A stretch of 39,263 nt of DNA from Candidatus Campylobacter infans (GTDB lineage: Bacteria; Campylobacterota; Campylobacteria; Campylobacterales; Campylobacteraceae). Location of the stretch: the NCBI GenBank assembly GCA_009827235.1, contig SPMW01000015.1, positions 1-39,263 of the forward strand. The letters are read 5' to 3'. A program made the position numbers and the translations under genes. The stretch's first letter is position 1, and every line of letters starts with the position of its first letter. Below the pieces are notes generated by a model. That model searched no databases and was not told the origin of the DNA. It saw only the letters and a list, made by a program, of their open reading frames with translations. Below, piece after piece: positions 25,045 to 33,713 of this stretch.

Positions 25045-26241
25045 TTAAAGCTCGATTATCTCCCACGGCAAGCCGTTTTGATTTAGCTCGTCCATAAAAG
25101 GCTTGGCATCAAATTCTTCCATATTTTTCACACCCACAGCACTCCAAACGCCCTTTGCTACTAGCTTTGCGCCGATCATCGCTGGCACGCCTGTGGTGTA
25201 GCTTACTGCTTGGGCGTTAGTTTCTTTAAAGCATTCTTCGTGGTCGCAAACATTGTAAATATAAACTTTTCGCGCCTTATTTTTATACACTCCGCTTATA
25301 ACACAACCTATGTTTGTTTTGCCCTTTGTGCGCGCTCCAAGGCTAGCAGGATCTGGCAACAAGGTCTTTAAAAACTGAATTGGCACGATTTTTACGCCAT
25401 TGTGTTCAACTTCATCAATGCGCAACATCCCCACATTTTCAAGGCAACGCATATGCCTTAAATAACTCTCTCCAAAGGTCATAAAAAAGCGGATTTGGCG
25501 CAGGCTTGGGATATTTTTTACTAGGCTTTCAAGCTCTTCGTGATACATTAAATAGCTTTCTTTTGGGCCGATTTTTGGATAATCCCAGCTAAAATGCTCG
25601 CTTAGTGGCTCGGTTTCAATCCATTTGCCATCTTTATAATAACGCCCCTTAGCCGAAACCTCGCGCAAATTTATCTCAGGATTAAAATTTGTAGCAAAAG
25701 CATAGCCGTGATCGCCAGCATTACAATCTAAAATATCAATTTCATAAATTTCATCAAAAAGATTTTGCTTAGCATAAGCGCAAAATACATTTGTAACGCC
25801 AGGATCAAAGCCAGAGCCTAATAAGCCCAAAATCCCAGCGTTTTTAAAGGCTTCGTTTTTTGCCCATTGTTCTTTATACTCGAATTTTGCGGTATCTGGA
25901 TGCTCGTAGTTTGCTGTGTCGATATATGAAATTTTAGTTTTTTCGCAAGCATCCATTAAGCTTAAATCTTGATAAGGCAAGGCTAAATTTAGCAGTAAAT
26001 CCGCGCCGATTTTTTCAATCAAATTAGCCACTTGCGCGCTATCATCGGCATTTATGCTAGCTGTATTTATGCTAACGCCAAGACGCTCAAAAATAAAATT
26101 TGCGATCTCATCGCATTTGCTTTTGGTTCTGCTTGCAAGCGTGATTTTATTAAAGCCATCGTTATTTTTCATCGCCACAGCAGCTTTAAATGTAGCCACG
26201 CGCGAAACCCCGCCAGCGCCTATAATTAATAAATGTTTCAT
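25045..26241 (-). CDS. Carboxynorspermidine/carboxyspermidine dehydrogenase
   Basis: Reductive condensation of aspartate semialdehyde with a diamine to carboxy(nor)spermidine, the first committed step of the alternative spermidine route used by Campylobacter. The 398-residue protein belongs to the saccharopine dehydrogenase fold: N-terminal NAD(P)-binding loop LLIIGAGGVSRVA (about 4-16), TLASRTKSKCDEI, DTANYEHPD (about 108-116), GSGFDPGVTNVF (about 142-153), and a long C-terminal catalytic region with NAGDHG. It has a strong RBS (AAGGAG). It starts 23 bases after the Lpt-like permease in the same direction. The decarboxylase partner is not in the window. Confidence 0.92.
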   Translation of the reverse strand: MKHLLIIGAGGVSRVATFKAAVAMKNNDGFNKITLASRTKSKCDEIANFIFERLGVSINTASINADDSAQVANLIEKIGADLLLNLALPYQDLSLMDACEKTKISYIDTANYEHPDTAKFEYKEQWAKNEAFKNAGILGLLGSGFDPGVTNVFCAYAKQNLFDEIYEIDILDCNAGDHGYAFATNFNPEINLREVSAKGRYYKDGKWIETEPLSEHFSWDYPKIGPKESYLMYHEELESLVKNIPSLRQIRFFMTFGESYLRHMRCLENVGMLRIDEVEHNGVKIVPIQFLKTLLPDPASLGARTKGKTNIGCVISGVYKNKARKVYIYNVCDHEECFKETNAQAVSYTTGVPAMIGAKLVAKGVWSAVGVKNMEEFDAKPFMDELNQNGLPWEIIEL

Positions 26242-26264
26242 TTTTTTCTCCTTTTTAGCAAATT

Positions 26265-27320
26265 TTATTTAGCTAGTTTGTATTTATACGCGCCAAAAGC
26301 CCCCGAAAGCATAACCGGCAAGATCACCGCAATTTCAGGTAAAATCACGCCATTTTGCCCAAAACGCCATAAAGCAAACAGCACGCCCCACATACAAAGC
26401 GTTGCCAAAACGCATAAAAATCCAGTAATGCTAAGGCTAGAAAAGCGCGAAATAATCGGCATATAATAATACATAATCAAACTCATAAAAGGCGCAAAAA
26501 ATGGGAAAAATATCGTAAAATACAAACTAGCTCTAATTTGCGTGGTGTTTAAATCTTTTGTTTTTAAAGCTTCTATTGATTTTAGCGCGTCAAATACGGA
26601 ATATTCGCTATTTGTATCTTGCAGGTTATAAACTACTTGTGGATTAAAACCTTTTAAAAATTTATAGTTAAAAATTTTTTCTCTTAAAAGGCCTTCTTGG
26701 CCTAAGGTTATGTTTTGTGGGAGTTTTAAGCCAAAAGCATAATCCAAAATCCATTCTTTGCCATTAAATCTGGCCTCATGGCCTGCTACTTTGCGCCTTA
26801 AAACTCCATTATCAAATTCAAAAATATAAGGCGCGATTACCTTTTTATCGTCCTTTGATGAGGTAATAAAATAAATCATTTTATTATCGTCTTTTAAAAA
26901 ATTTGATTTGTAGTTTATGCTTTCTTTGTTGGTTAGGGTTTTTTGTAAATCATTTGCATACGCTAGGGGCGTGCTTTGTAAAACAATATACACTAAAATA
27001 ATAAGTATTGAAATAACAAGTATGGGTCTAAACACCAAACTTTTATTTAATCCTAAGGCTAAAAAGCTGACTAATTCGTTGTTTCTTATAAAATTTATTA
27101 CGCTTATAATACTAGCTAAAACAATGCTAAGTGGTAAGATATATTTTATAGCTACTCCGCTAGAATAAAGCATATAAAGCAGGGCTAAATTCGCGCTTTT
27201 TGGGATATTATCAAGGTTGGTTAAAAGCCCAATGCCCACAAAAAATAGCTCCAAAGCGATAAAAACAATAAAAAAAGTCTTACAATAAACCCAAGCAATG
27301 TATTTTGTGTAAAGTTGCAT
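26265..27320 (-). CDS. LptF/LptG (YjgP/YjgQ) family permease
   Basis: Inner-membrane permease of the family that forms the LptB2FG transporter, which extracts lipopolysaccharide or lipooligosaccharide for export. The 351-residue protein has membrane spans at about 12-32, 48-70, 97-118 in the first half, a periplasmic beta domain (about 120-265), and further spans at about 270-345. The ILPLSIVLASIISVINFIRNNELVSFLALGLNK part (about 60-92) is the typical coupling region. LptF and LptG are hard to separate by eye. A divergent promoter region is shared with rdgB. Confidence 0.88.
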   Translation of the reverse strand: MQLYTKYIAWVYCKTFFIVFIALELFFVGIGLLTNLDNIPKSANLALLYMLYSSGVAIKYILPLSIVLASIISVINFIRNNELVSFLALGLNKSLVFRPILVISILIILVYIVLQSTPLAYANDLQKTLTNKESINYKSNFLKDDNKMIYFITSSKDDKKVIAPYIFEFDNGVLRRKVAGHEARFNGKEWILDYAFGLKLPQNITLGQEGLLREKIFNYKFLKGFNPQVVYNLQDTNSEYSVFDALKSIEALKTKDLNTTQIRASLYFTIFFPFFAPFMSLIMYYYMPIISRFSSLSITGFLCVLATLCMWGVLFALWRFGQNGVILPEIAVILPVMLSGAFGAYKYKLAK

Positions 27321-27351
27321 TTGTGGCTTTCTTTTGGTGATTAAAAGGCAG

Positions 27352-27386
27352 ATTTTAGCAAAAAAAGCTACAAAATTAGCTAAAAT
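27352..27386. promoter_or_regulatory. Divergent GCTAAAAT boxes, permease / rdgB
   Basis: ATTTTAGC (27352-27359, reads GCTAAAAT on the minus strand) and GCTAAAAT (27379-27386) are 19 bases apart. This is nearly the same geometry as the purM/ridA region. The rdgB ATG is 24 bases further on. Confidence 0.5.
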
Positions 27387-27410
27387 GCGCGCATTTAAAT
27401 AAGGTTAAAT

Positions 27411-28184
27411 ATGAAAATTATCTTAGCTACTTCAAATGCTGGCAAATTAAAAGAGTTTAAAAGCTTGCTAGCTCCGCACGAAATCATCGCTTATAGCGAA
27501 ATTTTAGAGCCTTTTGAAATTATTGAGGATGAAAACAGCTTTGCCAAAAATGCAAAAATCAAAGCAAAGGCCGTTTATAACGCGCTTTTAAAGGCCTTTG
27601 ATGGGGCAAAAAATCCTTTATTAGACGAATGCAAAAGTGCATGGCAAAATGGCGATTTAGCCGTGCTTAGCGATGATAGCGGTATAAGCGTGGAGGCTTT
27701 AAATGGCGAGCCGGGCATTTTTTCAGCCCGTTATAGTAGCGATATTTGCGCTAAGCCCACGCCAGCAAGCAATAGAGCCAAGATGATAGCTAAATTAAAT
27801 GAGCTTAATTTAAAAAGTTCGCGCGCTTTTTATACGGCGGCGTTGGCGTTAATTTATGGCAATTTTGGCAAAAATCAAGGCAAGGGCGCAAATTTTAATC
27901 AAAACACTAATGGCGCAAAAAATGCGGATTTTAGCGCAAATTTTAATCTTAATCAAAACGCTAGCCAAAATGAAATTTGCTATATCGTCCATGGTTTTTT
28001 ACACGGGCAAGTAATACCATTTGAGCGCGGCGAGAACGGCTTTGGCTATGATTTTATGTTTATTGCTGATGGTTTTGGGCGCACGCTTGGCGAACTTGAT
28101 GAGAGTATAAAGGCAAAAATCTCACACAGAGCGCGCGCTAGCGATGCTTTGCTAACGATTTTAAAAATGCTAGAAAATCAATAA
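27411..28184 (+). CDS. rdgB: XTP/dITP diphosphatase (RdgB/HAM1) with Asn-rich insertion
   Basis: House-cleaning enzyme that hydrolyses ITP, XTP and their deoxy forms. HAM1 features: ATSNAGKLKEF (about 6-16), ENSFAKNAKIKA (about 41-52), LSDDSGISVEALNGEPGIFSARY (about 86-108), and the C-terminal GENGFGYDFMF (about 207-217) and SHRARA (about 238-243). At 257 residues it is clearly longer than the usual 200. The excess is a stretch at about 61-80 and a low-complexity Asn-rich part at about 151-188 with an internal DNA duplication (27886-27909 and 27934-27963). Core motifs are intact, so the enzyme is probably active. Confidence 0.92.
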   Translation: MKIILATSNAGKLKEFKSLLAPHEIIAYSEILEPFEIIEDENSFAKNAKIKAKAVYNALLKAFDGAKNPLLDECKSAWQNGDLAVLSDDSGISVEALNGEPGIFSARYSSDICAKPTPASNRAKMIAKLNELNLKSSRAFYTAALALIYGNFGKNQGKGANFNQNTNGAKNADFSANFNLNQNASQNEICYIVHGFLHGQVIPFERGENGFGYDFMFIADGFGRTLGELDESIKAKISHRARASDALLTILKMLENQ

Positions 28185-28540
28185 TTTTTTATAACAAAAT
28201 TAAATTCTCAGTAGCGCGCAAGTTTAAAATTTTAATTTTAATCTAGTAAATTTTAAAATTTTATTTTTTAAATCGAGCAAATTTTAAAATTTCAGCCAAA
28301 AGGCGCAATATTTTAATTTAGCCCGCGAATTTTAACTTCATAATCTAATAAAATTTTAATTTTAACACCCCAAAATTTTAAAATTTTAATTTTAAACGCC
28401 CGCAAATTTTAAAAATTTTAATTTTTCAACCTAGCAAATTTTAAAATTTTAAACGCCCGCAAATTTTTTATCTTGCTTAAATTGCCAGCAAAAAAGCGCC
28501 GTTTTCGCATAAAATTTTAAAATTTTTTAACACACTTAAA
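28185..28540. repeat. Intergenic array of AAATTTTAAAATTT units
   Basis: About ten degenerate units of 25-33 bases fill 28216-28475. Each has an AAATTTTAAAATTT-like core and short tails such as AAACGCCCGC (three times) or TCTAGT. The + strand here is C-rich. The repeats resemble the reverse strand of 1-1140, including a TTAAATTCTCAGTAGCGCGC near 28201. No gene is seen. Confidence 0.6.
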
Positions 28541-28566
28541 TTGAGCTTAAAGTTTTATATTTGCGC

Positions 28567-28572
28567 TATAAT
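28567..28572 (+). promoter_or_regulatory. Promoter -10 box for dctA
   Basis: TTTGCGCTATAAT gives TATAAT at 28567-28572, 77 bases before the chosen dctA start. That leaves a leader of about 70 bases, T/A-rich with a short GC part. Confidence 0.5.
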
Positions 28573-28648
28573 TCAAAAATTTTTTAGGCTTTGTTTAAAA
28601 ATCGTTATAAAACGCGCTAGTTCCAGCCTGAGCGCAAAAAGGAATTTT

Positions 28649-30043
28649 ATGAAAAAACTACTCACAAATCTTGCATTTTGGGTGGTGCTGGCTATCGTGG
28701 CTGGCGTGTGTGTGGGCTTTTTTATGCCTGAGCTTGGCATACAAAGCAAAATCGGCATTGATTGGTTTATTAAAATCCTTAAATGGATGGTTGGGCCAAT
28801 TATCTTTTTAACGATAATTTCTGGCATTGTGGGGCTTGAAGATTTGCGCGATGTAGGTTCGATTGGGCTAAAAGGTTTTGTGTATTTTGAGCTAGTTAGC
28901 ACGCTGGCTTTGGCTGTTGGCATTGGCGCTGCTTTGCTTTTGGCTCCAGGGCATGGAATGCACCTTGATATTACGCATTTAGACGCTAGCAGTGTGGAGC
29001 AATTCACGCAAAATACGCGCGATGTAGGCTCAATTAGTGCGATTTTAAAAAGCGCTATTCCAAGCACTCCGCTAATTCCTTATTTAGAAAATACCAGCAT
29101 TTTTGGCTTAATTGCAAATTTCTTTATAGCTTTAAGCGTGGTTATAACGCCTTTTATTAAGGCTATGACCTTACAAGTGCTTTTTATGGCAATTTGTGTG
29201 GCTATTGCTCTTAGTTTTGCCCCTGTAAAAATCAAAAAAGCTTGTTTAATCCCGCTAAATAAAGCCCAAAGCATAGTGCTTAAAATTTTAAGCGTTTTTA
29301 TGTGGCTTAGCCCGCTAGCGGCGTATTGTGCGATGGCTTATTTGATTGGAAAATTTGGCATTTCTAGCCTTGTTGGAATGCTTAGTTTGCTTGTTGTGAT
29401 GGCCATAGCTTGTTTGATTTTTATTTTTGGCGTGCTTGGGGCGATTTGTTATTTTGTAAAAATCAATATTTTTAAGTTTATGCGCTTTATCGCAAAAGAA
29501 GTTTTGGTGGTGTTTGCGACTAGTTCTAGTGAGGTTGCCCTTGCTCCGCTTATGAAAAAGCTAGAAGCAGCTGGTATTCATAGAGGCTGTGTGGGGTTAA
29601 TCGTGCCAACTGGCTATTCGTTTAATTTGGATTGCACTAATATTTATCTTTCAATGAGCGTTATATTTTTAGCGCAAGCTTTTGACATTGAGCTAAGTTT
29701 TATGCATTTACTTAGCATTTTGATAATTTTAATGATCACATCAAAAGGCGCTGTGGGCGTTACTGGGAGCGGTTTTGTGGTGCTTGCTGGGACGCTTTCT
29801 AGTTTGCACGATGTCATACCAGTAGCAACGGTGGCTGTGCTGCTTGGTGTGGATAAGTTTATGAGTGAAATGCGCGCTGTGGGCAATCTTTGCGGTAATT
29901 CTGTGGCCTGTTTGATAGTGGCGATTTGGGATAAAAAAATCGATATGCAAAAATTCCGCCACGCCTTAGATAATCCAAACGATTACGCCTTTGAAAATCT
30001 AAATTTAAATGATAATTTAACAAATACACAACCAAAATCTTAA
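28649..30043 (+). CDS. dctA: C4-dicarboxylate:cation symporter (DctA-like)
   Basis: Inner-membrane symporter of the DAACS (SLC1-like) family, probably taking up succinate, fumarate, malate or aspartate, key carbon sources of Campylobacter. The frame is open from 28541. The ATG at 28649 has AAAAAGGAATTTT ahead and gives a normal 464-residue protein starting MKKLLTNLAFW; the earlier start lies upstream of the -10 box. Signatures: the serine-rich re-entrant loop FATSSSEVALAPLMKKLEAAG (about 289-309), then PTGYSFNLDCTNIYLSM (about 320-336; NLDCT replaces the common NxDGT), and GAVGVTGSGFVV (about 365-376). A glutamate/aspartate specificity is the main alternative. Confidence 0.85.
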   Translation: MKKLLTNLAFWVVLAIVAGVCVGFFMPELGIQSKIGIDWFIKILKWMVGPIIFLTIISGIVGLEDLRDVGSIGLKGFVYFELVSTLALAVGIGAALLLAPGHGMHLDITHLDASSVEQFTQNTRDVGSISAILKSAIPSTPLIPYLENTSIFGLIANFFIALSVVITPFIKAMTLQVLFMAICVAIALSFAPVKIKKACLIPLNKAQSIVLKILSVFMWLSPLAAYCAMAYLIGKFGISSLVGMLSLLVVMAIACLIFIFGVLGAICYFVKINIFKFMRFIAKEVLVVFATSSSEVALAPLMKKLEAAGIHRGCVGLIVPTGYSFNLDCTNIYLSMSVIFLAQAFDIELSFMHLLSILIILMITSKGAVGVTGSGFVVLAGTLSSLHDVIPVATVAVLLGVDKFMSEMRAVGNLCGNSVACLIVAIWDKKIDMQKFRHALDNPNDYAFENLNLNDNLTNTQPKS

Positions 30044-30071
30044 TTCTAAAAGAAAAAATTTTAAAATTTGC

Positions 30072-30097
30072 GCTGATTTTTAAATTTTAAAATCAGC
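30072..30097. terminator. Hairpin downstream of dctA
   Basis: GCTGATTTT (30072-30080), an 8-base loop, AAAATCAGC (30089-30097), lying between convergent dctA and the GGDEF-EAL gene. It could serve both strands; no long T run follows on the + strand. Confidence 0.5.
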
Positions 30098-30220
30098 CAA
30101 AATATTATTTGAGTAAATTTTAAAATTTCGCCCTTATAATAAAATTTATTTTTAAAGATAAAATTTTAAACTAAATGCGCGCGGTTACTTTAAAAAGCAA
30201 ACGCGCAGAATAAATTTTAA

Positions 30221-30274
30221 AGCCAGTGCGCCTTAAAATAAAAATTATCCCAAGCCAGCGCGCCTTAAAATAAA
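30221..30274. repeat. Two-copy direct repeat, 32-base period
   Basis: A 22-base unit at 30221-30242 is repeated at 30253-30274 with one mismatch (AGCCAGTGCGCC versus AGCCAGCGCGCC, then TTAAAATAAA). Found in the convergent gap after dctA, which otherwise holds only AT-rich sequence. Confidence 0.6.
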
Positions 30275-30283
30275 TTTAAAATT

Positions 30284-32722
30284 TTAATTTAAAGTAACAG
30301 GTTTGCCTAGCAAGAAGCCTTGTGCGTAGCGAATGCCTAGGCTTTTAACCACATCTAAAATTTCTTGTTCGCTTACAAACTCAGCTACCATCGTGTAGCC
30401 TTCGGTATTAGTAAAGCTTGCTAGCGCGCCTATTAGCTGGACGGCATCTTTATCATAAGGCAAACGGCGCACGATAGAGCCATCAAGCTTGATATAATCG
30501 ACATTTAATTCAAGCAACATCGCAAGGTTGGCATACCCACTACCAAAATCGTCAATAGCCACGCGACACCCATGCGAGCGCACAAGCTTTAAAAACTCAA
30601 AAACTTCATCAAATGCACCCTCGACATCCTCGGTTTCTAGCACTTCTATTGTTACATTGCTAGAATGCTCGCTTTCATCTAATTTTTGTAATAAAAGCTC
30701 TCTAACGCTAGGGTTTATCATATCAGCAGTGGATAAATTTATAGAAAAGCGGTAATCAAAGCGGTTGATTAGCTCAAAAGCACGGATTATCACAGCGCGC
30801 GTGATATTTAAATAAAGCCCAGCTTGCTTAGCAACGCCTAAAAATTCGCCCGGATAATGGACTTTATTTTGCTCATCAAGCATACGGGCTAAAATTTCAT
30901 AGCTATGAACTTTATAGGTGTTGTTGTAAGTATCAATTTCTTGTAAATCAAAAATCGGCTGACATTCTACTACTATTTTATTTGTGTTTAGAGCGTAGCG
31001 GATTAGGCGTGAGATGTATTGATTTTGGCGGTAATTTTTTTCGCTTTCATCGTTTTGCTCGTAAAAGGCTAGATTTTCTTCGTTATTTTTTGCTTTTTGG
31101 TGGGCTAGCTTGGCTTGGGTTAGGCGATCTGCTATGGTGGTATCTACATTTAAGCTTATGCCGATTGTGATATTTAGATCTATATTTATATCATGGCCGG
31201 TATCATCTGAGATTATAATACTAGGTGTAAAATACGCAAGCAAGCGTTTAGCGCTTGCTTCAATACTTTTGCTTTTAGAATATATACAAAATTTATCTTC
31301 TTGTAAGTGGTATAAGGTGGCGTCTAGGTGGTTATTTTCTATAAATAAATTTATGGTTTTGCCAACTTCTATTAAGATTAAAAGCACGGTGGCTTGATTG
31401 TAGAAAAATACTATATTGCTAAATTGATCTAAGCTGATATAAAGCACATGCGCGTGTTCTTGTTTTTTGAGCATTTCATTTAGGGCTAGGTGATTTGGTA
31501 ACTCGGTTTCTCTATCTATAATAGAGGCTTCTTTTTCTTTAAACTTAGCGCGTTTTATCATATTTTTAACGGTGTAGTTTTCGGTAAAATCTTGTAAGAT
31601 TATATCTATATCTATTAATTTGCCCGCCATATCAAAATTTGGCACGGCAATGATTTTTTCATAAATTAAATTGCCTTTTGAGTTTTTGCGCATTGAAAAA
31701 TTATATTTTTGCGTGCTTTTTGTTTGGCTTACATCGTTTATGATTTCTATTTTTGCGCCGTTTTCATAAAAAAACTCTAATTTTTTACCTAAATACTGCT
31801 GATTGTTTTCTTTAAAACTTCTTGTGGCGCGAATTACTTGGCCTTGTAAGTTTATAGCCACTAGCGAGCTATCGCTAAGGACTAAAATTCCATCTAGTTG
31901 GTTTGTGTATTTTTTAAGTTTTTGGTTTTCAAAATAATATTTTAAAATACGCACAAAAAATACTAGCACAATAATGCCTAGTATGAAAATACCTACAAGT
32001 AAGATTGTAAAATTTCTATTGTTGTAATTATTTAAAGCTGTTATTACATTAGAAGCTTTTGCGGAGATATTGAGCTGGGTGTTCATTACTTCGATATTTG
32101 AAACTATTTTTACTTCTTCATTTAATTTTAAAAGCCTGCCTATGTAAGTATAATCAACGCTAGCGTGGGTTTCTGATTGGGCTAATTTTGCGTGTAGGGT
32201 GGCTATTTCTTGCTCGAACTCATCAACATTAAGATTATCACCAAAACGAATCAAAGCAAGCTTAGTAAAAAGCCCTGACATAATCCGTACATCTTTTGTA
32301 TTTCGCAGGTTTGATAATAAATATATCAAGCCCTCAATATAACTAGATTTATGGGTTTTATAATCTTCAAGCAGGGTTTTTTTAGCCAAAACAGCCCTAT
32401 GAAAATCCAAAAATATAGCCTTATTTCTACGATCTAAGAAAAAATCATCAAAGCCTTTATAGCTTGAAGTGGCTTTTAATTTTTGGATCATTTCATCCAT
32501 TTTTTTGTTGATGGTATCAAAATTTACTATGGTATTAGGGCTAGACATACTCACATCTATTTCATCATTTAGCTTGCGGATATCTAGTATATAAGAGATG
32601 TAGATTTGCCCGTGCTTTAATGTGGCGTTTGTATAGTATAAAAACCAAGTACCAACTACTCCAAGGGTTAATAAAAATATAAATGTAAAATTTATGGCCA
32701 TTTTATGGGATTTTAGCTGCAC
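30284..32722 (-). CDS. Membrane GGDEF-EAL protein, probable c-di-GMP phosphodiesterase
   Basis: An 812-residue sensor: membrane span at about 9-29, a helical periplasmic domain (about 30-235), a second span (about 238-260), a PAS-like region (about 275-385), a GGDEF-like domain (about 395-560), and an EAL domain (about 575-812). The GGDEF motif is replaced by LQEDKF, so cyclase activity is not expected. The EAL domain keeps SYEILARM, INLS, EVLETE, IDDFGSGYANL, IKLDGS, VAEFV and YAQGFLLGKP, which include the metal and catalytic residues, so hydrolysis of c-di-GMP is likely. It begins 9 bases after the di-haem peroxidase stop, in one operon. Confidence 0.92.
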   Translation of the reverse strand: MQLKSHKMAINFTFIFLLTLGVVGTWFLYYTNATLKHGQIYISYILDIRKLNDEIDVSMSSPNTIVNFDTINKKMDEMIQKLKATSSYKGFDDFFLDRRNKAIFLDFHRAVLAKKTLLEDYKTHKSSYIEGLIYLLSNLRNTKDVRIMSGLFTKLALIRFGDNLNVDEFEQEIATLHAKLAQSETHASVDYTYIGRLLKLNEEVKIVSNIEVMNTQLNISAKASNVITALNNYNNRNFTILLVGIFILGIIVLVFFVRILKYYFENQKLKKYTNQLDGILVLSDSSLVAINLQGQVIRATRSFKENNQQYLGKKLEFFYENGAKIEIINDVSQTKSTQKYNFSMRKNSKGNLIYEKIIAVPNFDMAGKLIDIDIILQDFTENYTVKNMIKRAKFKEKEASIIDRETELPNHLALNEMLKKQEHAHVLYISLDQFSNIVFFYNQATVLLILIEVGKTINLFIENNHLDATLYHLQEDKFCIYSKSKSIEASAKRLLAYFTPSIIISDDTGHDINIDLNITIGISLNVDTTIADRLTQAKLAHQKAKNNEENLAFYEQNDESEKNYRQNQYISRLIRYALNTNKIVVECQPIFDLQEIDTYNNTYKVHSYEILARMLDEQNKVHYPGEFLGVAKQAGLYLNITRAVIIRAFELINRFDYRFSINLSTADMINPSVRELLLQKLDESEHSSNVTIEVLETEDVEGAFDEVFEFLKLVRSHGCRVAIDDFGSGYANLAMLLELNVDYIKLDGSIVRRLPYDKDAVQLIGALASFTNTEGYTMVAEFVSEQEILDVVKSLGIRYAQGFLLGKPVTLN

Positions 32723-32731
32723 TTTTTATCC

Positions 32732-33628
32732 TTAATCTAACTGCTCATCTAAAAGCATTTTTAGCTCTTCTGCGCTTGTGGCTTTTAAAATTAGTGGCAT
32801 CTCGCCATTTAATGCTTCAAAAAATATTATTATTTGTGCTATATCTGTATGAGTTACATCAAGCTTAATTATGGAATTTTTTAGCCAAGTGATGGCGGCG
32901 TAGATATTTGGCGAGTTTATACGCATATAAGGTGCTGTGCGTAAGATATTGCGTAAAGTAGGCACTCTGTGATTTTGGATATTGCCATTTTTTTGGCGTA
33001 TTTTTATGGTGATGCCATCGCCAATGTTTGTGCCATTATGGCAGGCTACGCAACCTTTTTTTACAAAAACATTATAGCCCTTTTTTTCTTCTTGGCTTAA
33101 AATATCATCATCGCCTAGTAAAAATTTATCAAAACGGCTTGGAGTTTTAAGCGCTCTTATAAACTCAGCTAGCGCATTTATGATATTTTTATAGCTTATG
33201 ATATTTGTGCCGTAAATTTCTTGGAATTTTTCTACATAATATGGATTTTTTTTGATTTGTTTTATCATAAAAGTAGATGAGCTAGCATAAAGATCGGTAT
33301 CTTCAATTACTGCCTTAATAGAATCTTCTAAGCTAGAAAATTGCCCATCAAGTCCAAAATAATAATTTAGGCTTGCATTTAAAATAGTAGGCACTGGCAG
33401 ATGACAGGTTTGTGAGGTGCCGCTAATCTTGCCTTCTAAATTATGGCAAGCGTGGCAAGAAATTTTTTTGGGACTAAGGCGAGTATCAAAAAACAATTCT
33501 TTACCCAAAAACGCCCGATCAGGATCGTAATCATTTGCATTTTCTATGGGCGTAATAGCGTAAAATAAATCCCTAGCAAACATCGTGCTAAACAACAAAA
33601 CCGATATGAAAAAAACACGAAAAATCAT
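32732..33628 (-). CDS. Di-haem cytochrome c peroxidase family protein
   Basis: Periplasmic protein with a signal peptide (about 1-18, ending FA) and two haem c sites: CHACH (about 58-62) and CVACH (about 193-197). The layout, with the family's FFDTRLSPKKISCHACHN start and RVPTLRNILRTAPYM end, fits bacterial CcpA/MauG-type peroxidases that reduce hydrogen peroxide. At 298 residues it is short to normal. The usual FHDG segment after APY reads MRINS, so a ligand or active-site residue may be missing and activity is uncertain. First gene of an operon with the GGDEF-EAL protein. Confidence 0.9.
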   Translation of the reverse strand: MIFRVFFISVLLFSTMFARDLFYAITPIENANDYDPDRAFLGKELFFDTRLSPKKISCHACHNLEGKISGTSQTCHLPVPTILNASLNYYFGLDGQFSSLEDSIKAVIEDTDLYASSSTFMIKQIKKNPYYVEKFQEIYGTNIISYKNIINALAEFIRALKTPSRFDKFLLGDDDILSQEEKKGYNVFVKKGCVACHNGTNIGDGITIKIRQKNGNIQNHRVPTLRNILRTAPYMRINSPNIYAAITWLKNSIIKLDVTHTDIAQIIIFFEALNGEMPLILKATSAEELKMLLDEQLD

Positions 33629-33713
33629 CGCACAATAATATCTTATTTAGGCTTGATTTTATATAAAATTTTAAAACTCTTGCGCCTTAATTTAGGCTTT
33701 AAATAAGCAAATT

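Noticed and set aside
28541..28648. 36-residue N-terminal extension of DctA
   Set aside because: It begins upstream of the TATAAT box at 28567, and the ATG at 28649 has a good RBS and family-like start.
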